The translations under genes and the position numbers were made by a program. From contig OY969772.1 in NCBI GenBank assembly GCA_963702935.1, positions 4,402,001 to 4,466,000 of the forward strand: a DNA stretch of 64,000 bases, written 5' to 3'. This DNA is from DAOTWA01 sp963702935. GTDB taxonomy: Bacteria; Chloroflexota; Anaerolineae; Anaerolineales; Anaerolineaceae. Shown here in pieces: positions 1 to 8,000 of this stretch (position 1 is its first letter; each line of letters starts with the position of its first letter). The notes beneath the pieces were generated by a model. That model was given only the letters and a program-made list of their open reading frames with translations, had not been told where the DNA came from and did no database searches.

Positions 1-2
1 GC

Positions 3-137
3 GCCGGTTGGAGCGCGATGGCTCCCTTATTCTTGGGAGAATTGATCGTCGGCGTGGTTTACGCCATTTTAGGGCTGCTGCTTTTCAAATTCATCGAGCG
101 GCGCAGCCTGGTCACCGGCCAGATCGAGGCCATATAA
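3..137 (+). CDS. C-terminal end of an ABC-2 type transporter permease (5' truncated by window edge)
   Basis: The frame is open from the window edge and ends at TAA 135-137. It encodes 44 residues: one hydrophobic helix (LIVGVVYAILGLLLF) followed by a short basic tail, IERRSLVTGQIEAI. A last transmembrane helix followed by an (F/E)-R-R tail is typical of ABC-2 permeases of drug or polysaccharide exporters. The overlapping longer frame from position 8 is Arg-rich and looks like a shadow. The next gene starts 6 bases downstream on the same strand, so the two are probably co-transcribed. The family call rests on a short tail and is tentative. Confidence 0.5.
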   Translation, partial: AGWSAMAPLFLGELIVGVVYAILGLLLFKFIERRSLVTGQIEAI

Positions 138-143
138 CGCCCA

Positions 144-827
144 ATGCACTCGCTCGCCGGCGTCAGCGTTTTCCTGGCAAATTACTTAAGCGCTCTGGGT
201 ATAGCCGGCTGCGCGGTCATCTTTCTCTCCGCGCTGTATGCGGGGCTAAGCTACGTCGGGAAAAACCGGGAGCGCTATTCGGTTCTCAACCATTACGTCT
301 CGGAGCTGGGTGAGGTGGGAGTCTCAAAGAACGCCCAGAGTCTTAACGGAGGGTTGATTCTGGGCGGCCTGATTCTGATCCCATTTATCATCGAGCTGGG
401 GCTGATCTTGGGGAATATTTGGGCGAAATTGGGCATCCTGGCCGGGTTGTGGGCGGCAATCTCTTGCGTGTGCGTGGGCCTCTTTCCCATGAACAATCTG
501 ACCCCGCACTTGAGAGCAGCCATCTCCTACTTCAGAGCCGGATTGGTGACCATTCTGCTCTTCAGCATCGGCATCCTGGTCCAACCGGCAGGCATGGAAG
601 TCGTGTCCAAATACACGAATATCATTGGGTTATTCTCCCTGGTTTCTTATGCATCCTTCCTGACCCTTCTGGGAAAGGAAGAGGCCGGTTCGGAAACCTC
701 CAATCAACTGGATCCTGAGGTTAAGCCGGAACGGCCTCGCGTTTGGCTGAGTCCATTGCTCGAGTGGGTCGTGTTCTTTTCCACCATCCTGTGGTTTTTC
801 AACGTAGCGATATTAGTAAGAGCCTAA
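144..827 (+). CDS. DUF998 family integral membrane protein
   Basis: This 227-residue protein has about six hydrophobic segments and lacks a cleavable signal peptide. The segment YSVLNHYVSELGEVGVS (about residues 46-62), followed by the helix GGLILGGLILIPFIIELGLI, matches the DUF998 pattern of a short N-H-x(2)-S-E-L-G loop after the first helix. A second conserved loop reads VGLFPMNN(L)TPHLRAA. The function of the family is unknown. It follows the ABC permease end by 6 bases and probably belongs to the same transcript. No good ribosome-binding site precedes the ATG, so translational coupling is likely. It ends in a convergent arrangement with the DinB gene, with 77 bases between the stops. Confidence 0.75.
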   Translation: MHSLAGVSVFLANYLSALGIAGCAVIFLSALYAGLSYVGKNRERYSVLNHYVSELGEVGVSKNAQSLNGGLILGGLILIPFIIELGLILGNIWAKLGILAGLWAAISCVCVGLFPMNNLTPHLRAAISYFRAGLVTILLFSIGILVQPAGMEVVSKYTNIIGLFSLVSYASFLTLLGKEEAGSETSNQLDPEVKPERPRVWLSPLLEWVVFFSTILWFFNVAILVRA

Positions 828-904
828 ATTTTCTTGCCACGCTGTAAATCTACGAGGCCCTTCTGATCGTCTATCGTCCGTACCACCCCTAAGACAAATT
901 CTTC

Positions 905-1396
905 TTATTCCGACCGGTTAGCCGGCCACGTCCCCATCACCTGCCGCAAGATGGCGAATTCACCGATGTGATAGGCATTGTGATCGCTCACCACCAGGAT
1001 TTCCCGCAGGATCGTATACCCCGGCGCGTGTGGAATAGGAGTCGTCAACTGCGTATTGGGATCCCCTACCAGCTTCTCCAGGTCGTGGGCATCCGCCTGG
1101 AACGCCCGTACCGTCGCGGCCCATTTCGCCGCGTCCGCTCGCTCGCCCTTCGCCGGCCAATACCCCACCGGCCATTCAGGCGAGACGTGCTTTGGATTGC
1201 GGATGAATTCCAGGATGTCCCACTGGGTAATGCGCAGGTGCTCCAGAAGGTGCCAGGGCGTATAAGAAACGTTGGGGGCCATCGTGTTGATCGCTTCCAT
1301 GGGAAAATCCTTCACAGCCCCTTCGAAAGGCATGTGCGCGTTTCCACCCCGCAGAAGAGCCAGCAACTGCTCGCGAAAAACCAAATCGGATTCCAT
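905..1396 (-). CDS. DinB family protein
   Basis: This 163-residue, mainly helical protein carries the histidine motifs expected for the DinB/YfiT-like four-helix bundle, which binds a divalent metal: HLLEHLRITQWDILEF in the second helix (about residues 49-64) and SDHNAYHIGE near the C-terminus. These proteins act as thiol-dependent transferases or metal-binding hydrolases, and the substrate cannot be predicted. A strong ribosome-binding site (AAAGGAGCATCCG) stands before the ATG. The next minus-strand gene upstream starts at 1804, and the 99-base gap allows read-through from it. Confidence 0.8.
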   Translation of the reverse strand: MESDLVFREQLLALLRGGNAHMPFEGAVKDFPMEAINTMAPNVSYTPWHLLEHLRITQWDILEFIRNPKHVSPEWPVGYWPAKGERADAAKWAATVRAFQADAHDLEKLVGDPNTQLTTPIPHAPGYTILREILVVSDHNAYHIGEFAILRQVMGTWPANRSE

Positions 1397-1495
1397 CGGA
1401 TGCTCCTTTTATGCAATTTAGGATAGTTCCTCGACCCGCAACGCCTTATCGTAAAAGGCTGTCTTATAATAAGGCATCCGGGATAATGAGAGATT

Positions 1496-1804
1496 CTACT
1501 CCAATTTGAAGACGGTTTCGTAATGAATGGATTTGCTATCATATCTCGACAGGATCGCCCGAGCCTCGGGTGGAACGACGGCGGCTTCGTAATCCTGGCC
1601 GGCAAAGTCGCGCACTGCCTGCATCGATTCGAAGAAGGTGAGCGTGACGAACTCGACCCCTTCTTCCGCGTCTCGGCGCAATAACTGCGCGCCCTGGTAG
1701 CCGGCAATGCGGTGAATGCCCGGCAGCACTTCCGCCCGCAGCAATTGCTCGTATCGATCTGCGTTCTCACGCGTGGTCCATCCGTGCCACAGTCGAGTAA
1801 TCAT
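1496..1804 (-). CDS. Small ABM/dimeric alpha-beta barrel family protein
   Basis: The 102-residue product starts MITRLWHGWTTRENADRYEQLL and ends YETVFKLE. The sequence fits the antibiotic-biosynthesis-monooxygenase (ABM) ferredoxin-like fold: an N-terminal strand with W-H-G-x-T, a central G-Y-Q-G-A-Q-L-L-R-R strand, then V-E-F-V-T-L-T-F-F-E-S. ABM-like proteins include heme-degrading and quinone-forming monooxygenases as well as many of unknown role. The reading frame is open further upstream, but I chose the ATG at 1804 because AGGAGA lies 7 bases before it. It is transcribed away from the WYL regulator gene at 1925, which may control it. Confidence 0.65.
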   Translation of the reverse strand: MITRLWHGWTTRENADRYEQLLRAEVLPGIHRIAGYQGAQLLRRDAEEGVEFVTLTFFESMQAVRDFAGQDYEAAVVPPEARAILSRYDSKSIHYETVFKLE

Positions 1805-1877
1805 GTTTCCATCTCCTGAATATTTTATGTTTTGCTGCGCTCGTCGCAGCCCAAGGATCAGTATAACCGGGCAAACT

Positions 1878-1893
1878 TGACAACAGTCTGTCA
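1878..1893. promoter_or_regulatory. Inverted repeat TGACA-N6-TGTCA, candidate operator
   Basis: This is a perfect 5-base dyad in the 120-base divergent region between the ABM-like gene (minus) and the WYL regulator (plus). A TATACT hexamer lies 12 bases away on the minus strand (plus positions 1860-1865). The location fits an autoregulatory operator for the WYL protein. A 5-base dyad could arise by chance. Confidence 0.3.
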
Positions 1894-1924
1894 TCATTTC
1901 TTGAGATCTTCGTGGGGAATCTGC

Positions 1925-2966
1925 ATGAATAGACTCGATCGCGCTCTTGGGATTCTGTTGTACCTGCGCAGCGGGAAAACGCTCTCGGCGAGCGAGCTTG
2001 CCGGGCGCTTCGAGGTGTCCAGGCGCACCATCTACCGGGACATCGAGACTTCTCAGCCTGGTGGGCGTACCCGTCTACGCTGAAGCCGGAAGAGAAGGGG
2101 GCTTTCGTCTCGTGGAGGGTTATTTCCTGCCGCCGGTAATGTTTTCGGTGGGAGAAGCCATCTCGCTCTTGTTGGGGCTGACTTTCCAGCGCCGCCTGCG
2201 CACCCGGCCCTTCACGGCGGAGCTGGAGTCCGCCGGTCAAAAACTACTGGCAGCCGTGCCCGAAAATCTGCGCGAGATCCTCACCCAGGCGCAGCGCATC
2301 GTCGCCTTCGAAAAAACTCCCGAGGATATCTTTCACCCTGAGCTTCCCAATCCGGCGCCTCAGGCTGCTGAGGCGTCCGAGAGAACCGAGTGCAACATCC
2401 TCCAGGCCTTCCTGCAAGCCATCCTGGATCAGCGCCAGGTCGCCTTCAGCTACCGCTCCCCTTACAGGTCCGGAATAAGCGCTGTGAGCGCTTCCCCCTG
2501 CGGCTTGCTCTGGGATCGAGATTACTGGTATCTGGTGGGAGTGCAAAAAGGGCAGAAGCCGGAGCAGCGCCTGTGGCGGGCCGACCGGGTTCTCGAGTTG
2601 CAGCCAGGCTCAGGAAAGCACGCGCCGCCGGCGGATTTTGACATCGCCAGTCTGCTCGACCGCCAATGGCTGGGATCGGCCATGGATCACTGGATCCAGA
2701 CCTTCCCCGTCAAGATCGAGGTTTCTCCCCGCCAGGCCGAAAGGCTGAAGCAGGATTGGTATTATCGCTACGCGCATTTTGAAGATCTGAGCGGGGATCG
2801 CGTCAAAATGACCTTCGGGGGAGATCAGCCGGAAGCCGTGTTCGAGCTGTTGAGGTGGCTGGGGCCGGAAGCCGAGCTGATCGAGCCGGAAGAGTGGCGG
2901 GCGGCCTTCCGCGACGAGCTTACCCGCATGCTCTCCGTATACACCGGGAGCAGCTCTAATGAATGA
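1925..2966 (+). CDS. YafY-type HTH/WYL-domain transcriptional regulator, frameshifted
   Basis: The protein starts MNRLDRALGILLYLRSGKTL with a DeoR-like winged helix (SASELAGRFEVSRRTIYRDIET), which ends at about 2050 when the frame is lost. The protein continues in another frame as LVGVPVYAEAGREGGFRL, then a WYL domain with the segment CGLLWDRDYWYLVGV and an R-x-D-R-V-L element, then a C-terminal WCX-like region to TAA near 2966. Removing one T from ACTTCTCAGC at 2049-2052 restores the usual DIET-LSLVGVPVYAE junction, so I annotate one gene of about 347 residues. Such regulators bind small ligands or nucleic acids through the WYL domain. The likely target is the divergent promoter at 1805-1924. 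Confidence 0.75.
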
Positions 2967-3933
2967 GGAGCTTGACCAGGCGGTGATTTCCCGCATCGGC
3001 CACCACCAGGTTGCCGTCCGCGTCGAAAATGATCCCCTGCGGATCGATGAAGTCGCCGGCCAGCAGCACGTCCTGGTGGGTAGCCGCGAGCAAGACGTGC
3101 ACGGCGTGGTCGCCCAGGGTGGCCACGAAGATATTGCCCGCCGCATCCTCGATGACGTCGTCCGGGGTGGATAGGCTGGCCAGCTTTTCGACCTGCCCGT
3201 CCGCGCGAATGCGCACCAGCGCTGCGGCGTTTTCATCCGTCACCAGGATACTGCCATCCGGCTCGACCCACGCTCCCGTGGGCCGGGCGAAGCCGGATTG
3301 GATGTCCGCGATCACCTGCCCGTCCAGGCCGACGCGCCTCACGATGCCATTGGGGCTGTCGGGCACGATGAGCGTCTCCGCATTGCCCGGACGCGCATCC
3401 AGGGCAATGCCGTCCACGCCTTCCAGGCCGGTGCGGTTGGTCAGAGTCAGAAACGGGGAGAGTGTCTTCGTCTGAAAATCATAACGAACGAGCCGGTTGG
3501 CGCCCTGCTCGGCGATCACCAACGATCCGTCCGGCAGGAACACCATCCCCTCCGGCGCGCTCAAGCCGCCGACCACCGCATGCAGTAAGCCATCCGGAGT
3601 GACCTGCTTGACCGTCCCATCGATCACATCGGACACATAGATGGATTGGTCCGGGGCCAGCACCAGATCGTCCGGCCCCGGCAGGTTCTCAGCCAATACT
3701 ACCTTCTGAGGGTTGGATAAATTCAGCGCCGGCGGAGTCGGCGTCAGGGAGGGTTCCGGGCTGGGAGGGATGGTCGGAGGGACAGTTTGTGTGGGGACAG
3801 AAGTAGCCGCCTCCGGGGGGACGCTCGTCTCCCCGGGCGACGCCGGAGGCGTGGGAATGGCGCTACACGCCGCCATTCCCAGGAGCAGAGCAGTGAAGAA
3901 CATCGACCGCCAACCGCGTACAGGCGGGAACAT
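2956..3933 (-). CDS. NHL/SMP-30-like beta-propeller lipoprotein
   Basis: About 325 residues. The N-terminus is MFPPVRGWRSMFFTALLLGMAAC, a lipoprotein signal with a probable lipidated Cys at about residue 23. A Pro/Thr-rich linker to about residue 75 follows. The rest is a repeated propeller pattern with blades such as GPDDLVLAPDQSIYVSD, APEGMVFLPDGSLVIAE, RPTGAWVEPDGSILVTD and DPQGIIFDADGNLVVAD. This is the Vgb/NHL/strictosidine-synthase-like arrangement, so it is probably an exported binding or sensing protein; no catalytic residues can be assigned. The open frame extends upstream to 3978, but the ATG at 3933 has GAGGTGAG 5 bases before it. It starts 15 bases after the stop of the molybdenum-hydroxylase large subunit and may be co-transcribed with it. 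Its last codons overlap the end of the WYL regulator gene. Confidence 0.75.
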   Translation of the reverse strand: MFPPVRGWRSMFFTALLLGMAACSAIPTPPASPGETSVPPEAATSVPTQTVPPTIPPSPEPSLTPTPPALNLSNPQKVVLAENLPGPDDLVLAPDQSIYVSDVIDGTVKQVTPDGLLHAVVGGLSAPEGMVFLPDGSLVIAEQGANRLVRYDFQTKTLSPFLTLTNRTGLEGVDGIALDARPGNAETLIVPDSPNGIVRRVGLDGQVIADIQSGFARPTGAWVEPDGSILVTDENAAALVRIRADGQVEKLASLSTPDDVIEDAAGNIFVATLGDHAVHVLLAATHQDVLLAGDFIDPQGIIFDADGNLVVADAGNHRLVKLLIH

Positions 3934-3947
3934 TCGTCTCACCTCGA

Positions 3948-6311
3948 TTAATCCCGTACCCCCAAACCAAGCTTGCAAGCCATGTTCGTGCCTTCCTTGC
4001 GCAGATCGTGGCCTAACAGCACGCGTTCCAGGTTGGCCGGCAGATGGCGAATGCGCTTTCCGGTGGCGTGGGCAATGGCGTTCAGGATAGCCGGGGCCGT
4101 GGGCACCATTCCCGGCTCACCAATATTCTTGGCGCCGTAAGGCCCCTGGTTGAAAGGCTTTTCCACGAAAGCGCCCACCATCTCCGGCACATCCATGGCC
4201 GTGGGAATGAGATATTCGTCGAAGTTGGTCGCCTGGATGTAGCCTTGATCGAAATCCACTCGCTCCATCAAGGCGTAACCCAACCCCAAGGCGATCCCGC
4301 CAAAAAGCTGGCCCTGGATCCCCTGGGGGAAGATCACGGTGCCGGTGTTGTGCGCAGCCCACAGGCCGGTAACTTCCACTTTCCCGGTGCCGGTGTCCAC
4401 CAGCACCTCGGCCACCTGGGCCCCAAAATGATAAGCGAAGTACGGCCTGCCCCGTCCGGCCTCGAAAGACCAGTGAATCTCGGGCACGTTCCAGCGCCCG
4501 CGCGCCGAAAGGGTGAGACCCATCTCACGCGCGTGATCCACGACCCGTTCGAAGGAGACCGGCTCTTCGCTGGGACCCACGTATAGCTCTTTCTGGTGGC
4601 TGACCTGCATCTCCTGGCAGCCCAACAGGTCGGCGGCGGCCCGGGTGAGCAGGCTGCCCAGGCGCATCGCCGCGATACGCACGGAATTGCCGCCCACTAC
4701 CGTGGCGCGCGAAGCCACCGTGGGGCCGCTATCCAGGGCGGTATCCGTATCCGGGCGCAGCATTTTGATGCGCTCCGGGTTGACGCCCAGCGTCTCGGCG
4801 GTGATCAGCGTGTAAACGGTGCGCGAGCCCGTGCCATAGTCGGTCAGCCCAGAGGTCAACGTCAGGCTGTAATCATCGTTGATGGCTAGCGTGCTCCCGG
4901 CCGAATCCGCGCCCTCCGCGCCCAGCGAGATGCCGTGAAAGAACGCCGCCACTCCGATGCCTCGCCGCACGTCCCCGCGCGCGTATTCTTTGGGCTGGGA
5001 AGCGTCGATCTCGGCCCGCTTGTGCTCCCACCCGGAAAGGGCGCGCACCTGCTCCAGGCATTCGACCAGCGAGACGTCCTCTCCCAGAGGCTGTCCGTGC
5101 GAGGTCGTGTCGAAGGGGCGCAGGCAGTTGCGTAGCCGGAATTCGATCGGGTCGATGCCCAGCTTTTCCGCCAGCTCGTCCACCGCTTGCTCGATGCAGG
5201 CCGTCGTCTCCGTGTTGCCAAAGCCGCGGAAGGCGCCCGTGTAGCCGTTGTTGGTGTAGGCCACGTCGGTGTTTACGTGGCAGGCGTCGTAGCGGTAGGG
5301 TCCCATCGCGTGGATCGTTCCGCGCCAGGCCACGAACGGCGTGATGGCCGCGTAGGCGCCGCTATCCACCAAAATATTCACGTCGTTGGCGCGCAGCTTC
5401 CCGTCCCGGTCTGCCCCCAGGCGGATGTGCACCTGCATGGGGTTGCGCTTATACGAAAAGATCATCGACTCTTCCCGCGAGAAGGTCATCCGCACGGGGC
5501 GCCCGGTCAATAAAGCCAGCTTAGCCACCTGCCCAGAAGTCTGGTAAAGCTGGTCGTCCTTGCCGCCGAAGGCGCCCCCCACCTGGGGTTGGATGACGCG
5601 CACGTCCTCCTGGGACAGTCCCAGCACTTTGCAAAGGTTGTTGCGATTATTGAACGGACTCTGCGAGGGACAATACACCGTGACGCCATTCTGATTCGGC
5701 CAGGGCACGGCCAGCGCGCCTTCTGTCTCTAAATAAGCGTGCTCCTGGTGGGCAGTGCTGTATTCCTCGTCCAGGGTCACCGCGCATTCCTTCAGCACAT
5801 CTTCCGGATTCCCATTGCTGACGATGTAATGATTCAGCAGGTTCCCGCGGGGAGTATCCGGCGCGTCCCACGGGCGCTCGCCCACGATAGGCGCGTCGGG
5901 TTGCAGCGCCGTCTGCGGGTCGAAAACGCCCGCCAGGGGCTCCAGCTCCAGCAGGATGGCGTTCAAGCCGGCTTCTAAAGCGTCCTCGGTTTCGGCGGCA
6001 ACTGCCGCGATGGCGTCGCCGGCGTAACGCACGCGCTGGTGAGCCAGCATGTACATGTCCTCGACGGGGTAGCCAAACCTCCCGTGGTCGATAAAATCAT
6101 CGCAGGTGATGGCCGCCAGCACCCCTTTTACCTTCAGCGCCGGTGTGACGTTCAGCCGGGCGATGCGCGCGTGCGGCAGCGTGCTGCGCAAGGCGCGCGC
6201 GTAAACCATGCCGGGCACCTGGTAATCGGCGATATATCTGGCCGTCCCTAACACCTTTTCCAATGCGTCCACCCGCTCGGCGGGCTTACCGATAAATTGA
6301 TACTCAGGCAT
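3948..6311 (-). CDS. Molybdenum hydroxylase large (Mo-pterin) subunit, xanthine dehydrogenase/aldehyde oxidase family
   Basis: This 787-residue protein is the catalytic subunit that carries molybdopterin. Motifs in order are: the N-terminal GKPAERVDALEKVLGTARYIADY, which opens the aldehyde-oxidase a/b-hammerhead domain; QVGGAFGGKDD (Mo-pterin contact); AYTNNGYTGAFRGFGNTE (the RGFG-type loop that precedes the substrate pocket); and near the end KNIGEPGMVPTAPAI, whose Glu (about 732) corresponds to the catalytic base of the family. Length is typical of the bacterial three-gene form. Its start overlaps the end of the 2Fe-2S subunit gene by 8 bases. The substrate (purine, aldehyde or other heterocycle) cannot be told from these motifs. 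Confidence 0.9.
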   Translation of the reverse strand: MPEYQFIGKPAERVDALEKVLGTARYIADYQVPGMVYARALRSTLPHARIARLNVTPALKVKGVLAAITCDDFIDHGRFGYPVEDMYMLAHQRVRYAGDAIAAVAAETEDALEAGLNAILLELEPLAGVFDPQTALQPDAPIVGERPWDAPDTPRGNLLNHYIVSNGNPEDVLKECAVTLDEEYSTAHQEHAYLETEGALAVPWPNQNGVTVYCPSQSPFNNRNNLCKVLGLSQEDVRVIQPQVGGAFGGKDDQLYQTSGQVAKLALLTGRPVRMTFSREESMIFSYKRNPMQVHIRLGADRDGKLRANDVNILVDSGAYAAITPFVAWRGTIHAMGPYRYDACHVNTDVAYTNNGYTGAFRGFGNTETTACIEQAVDELAEKLGIDPIEFRLRNCLRPFDTTSHGQPLGEDVSLVECLEQVRALSGWEHKRAEIDASQPKEYARGDVRRGIGVAAFFHGISLGAEGADSAGSTLAINDDYSLTLTSGLTDYGTGSRTVYTLITAETLGVNPERIKMLRPDTDTALDSGPTVASRATVVGGNSVRIAAMRLGSLLTRAAADLLGCQEMQVSHQKELYVGPSEEPVSFERVVDHAREMGLTLSARGRWNVPEIHWSFEAGRGRPYFAYHFGAQVAEVLVDTGTGKVEVTGLWAAHNTGTVIFPQGIQGQLFGGIALGLGYALMERVDFDQGYIQATNFDEYLIPTAMDVPEMVGAFVEKPFNQGPYGAKNIGEPGMVPTAPAILNAIAHATGKRIRHLPANLERVLLGHDLRKEGTNMACKLGLGVRD

Positions 6312-6786
6312 GGTCTTTCACCCCTTCCCTGCGCTGCGCAGTAGCTTGAATGGCATCGATGATCTGCTGGTAGCCCGTGCAGCGGCACAGATTCCCTGAA
6401 ATGGCCTCGCGGATCTCCTTGCGGTCCGGGTCAGGGTTCCTGGCCAGCAGGGCTTCGCCCGCCAGCACCATACCCGGGGTGCAATAACCACACTGCACCG
6501 CCCCATATTCGATGAAAGCGAGCTGCAAATCGTTCGGGCCGCCGTCCGGCGCCCGCACGCCTTCGATGGTGACGACGTTCCGGCCGCCGGCCTGAGCCGC
6601 CAGGGTCAGGCAAGAATTTACCAGGCGTCCGTCCAGGATCACAGAGCAAGCGCCGCATTCGCCCACGCCGCAGCCCTCTTTTGTACCGGTGAAGCCCAGA
6701 TAATCGCGCAGCAGCTTGAGGAGGGTGATGTCTTCCGGCGCTTCGACGCTCACCGGATTGCCGTTCAGGGTGAATTCGATCTTCAT
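6304..6786 (-). CDS. Molybdenum hydroxylase 2Fe-2S subunit
   Basis: This 160-residue protein has both iron-sulfur domains of the family. The plant-type cluster reads GCGVGECGACSVILDG (about residues 38-53) with a fourth Cys in NSCLTLA. The all-helical second cluster reads QCGYCTPGMV and then GNLCRCTGYQQI. It passes electrons from the Mo centre to FAD. It overlaps the FAD subunit upstream (ATGA-type overlap at 6783-6786) and the large subunit downstream, so translational coupling is expected. Length and motif spacing are normal. Confidence 0.93.
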   Translation of the reverse strand: MKIEFTLNGNPVSVEAPEDITLLKLLRDYLGFTGTKEGCGVGECGACSVILDGRLVNSCLTLAAQAGGRNVVTIEGVRAPDGGPNDLQLAFIEYGAVQCGYCTPGMVLAGEALLARNPDPDRKEIREAISGNLCRCTGYQQIIDAIQATAQRREGVKDHA

Positions 6787-7664
6787 GCTGCCCTCCCATC
6801 CTGAGCGTTGCTCAACCCAAAAACCAGCCTGAGCGCCCGCGCCACCATGGCTTGCAGGGCCGGCTCCTTGAATTCGCTGGACCAGCGCCGTCCGGTAATC
6901 TCCGTCATGTTTTCCACCGTTTGCCGGCTGGCTTCCTGGCAGAGCGCCTCGCTTGGAATCTGGCCGATCAGGCTCTCTTCCACCTTGGTGAAGCGCTTGA
7001 TCTGAGGGGTGGCTGAGCCGGGCACGATGCGCGCTTCGGCGATCTTCCCCTCCCCGTCCACGCGGCCCAGGGCCGCCACCGTCAGCCGGGAGATGGCCAG
7101 GGCATTGCGCCTTCCCAGTTTCAGGAAAACGCTCCGGCTATTTGCCGGCGGAACGATATAGCTCAAGGAGACCAGCAGCCCTCCCTTGGGGAGCTGGGTA
7201 CGATTGGGGCGCACGATCAATTCAGAGACTCCCCATGGACGCGAGCCTTCCGGGGTGAGAATCGTGGCTTCCGCATCCAGGCACACCAGCGCCGGGATCG
7301 AATTGGCGCACGCGGCGGCGTTGGCTACATTCCCCCCCAGCGTGCCCATATTTCTGACCTGCACAGCCCCCACCTGGTGGCAGGCCTGCGCCAACAACGG
7401 GGCGGTCTCTTGAACGATGCGGCTTTCGATGACTTCGCTGAAGGTTGCCCCGGCGCCGATGGTGACCCGGTCGCCTTCGCGTTCGATGGTATGTAGTTCG
7501 GGAATGCGGGTGATATCCACCACCCGGTCGCAAATCTTTTCCTGGCGAGCCAGCAATAACAGGTCGGTTCCACCCGCCAGTGGGCGGCTGGAGATGCCTG
7601 TTTCATTAAGGAGTTTCACAGCTTCCGCGATACTCCCCGCTCGCGCATATCGAAAACGTTCCAT
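6783..7664 (-). CDS. Molybdenum hydroxylase FAD-binding subunit
   Basis: This 293-residue protein has the PCMH-type FAD fold of CoxM/XdhB-like subunits. It contains RPLAGGTDLLLLARQ (pyrophosphate loop, about residues 27-41) and QVRNMGTLGGNVANAAACANSIPAL (about residues 100-124), the second flavin-binding stretch. The C-terminal CO-dehydrogenase flavoprotein domain follows. It is the first gene of the three-gene operon (FAD, FeS, Mo), the order seen in many bacterial hydroxylases. No accessory gene of the XdhC/CoxI insertion type is visible nearby, so maturation genes must lie elsewhere. Confidence 0.92.
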   Translation of the reverse strand: MERFRYARAGSIAEAVKLLNETGISSRPLAGGTDLLLLARQEKICDRVVDITRIPELHTIEREGDRVTIGAGATFSEVIESRIVQETAPLLAQACHQVGAVQVRNMGTLGGNVANAAACANSIPALVCLDAEATILTPEGSRPWGVSELIVRPNRTQLPKGGLLVSLSYIVPPANSRSVFLKLGRRNALAISRLTVAALGRVDGEGKIAEARIVPGSATPQIKRFTKVEESLIGQIPSEALCQEASRQTVENMTEITGRRWSSEFKEPALQAMVARALRLVFGLSNAQDGRAA

Positions 7665-7804
7665 GCACGCACTCCTTTGCTCCGATGAATTCTACAACAG
7701 GGCTATCCTGTTGGGGTGATTGGAAAACCCATCCCTTGGCGGGTGGGGCAAGTACAATCATAACATTAATACGGCTACCTTCCAATAGTTGTCGGACAAT
7801 CTCC

Positions 7805-7832
7805 TTGACCATTTTCCATTTCGGAATATACT
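7805..7832 (+). promoter_or_regulatory. Candidate sigma70-type promoter for the MFS gene
   Basis: TTGACC (7805-7810), a 16-base spacer, then TATACT (7827-7832). It lies in the 336-base divergent gap 7665-8000 between the molybdenum-hydroxylase operon and the MFS gene. That gap shows no convincing gene. Confidence 0.4.
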
Positions 7833-8000
7833 TAGAATGTCTAACTAGTTTTGGCGCGAGCCATGGAATGGACTATAGGCGAAAAAAGAGGACGCCGTAC
7901 GCGCCCTCCTATGCAGTGTGCGCTTGGCGTTGGGAAAGTATCTTTCACGCCAAGAGCTACCGAATCTCTGCTTTTTCTGGATCACAATACATTCTTCATA

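Noticed and set aside
8..313. 101-codon frame at the left edge
   Set aside because: Overlaps the ABC permease tail and the DUF998 gene in another frame; Arg/His-rich without family features.
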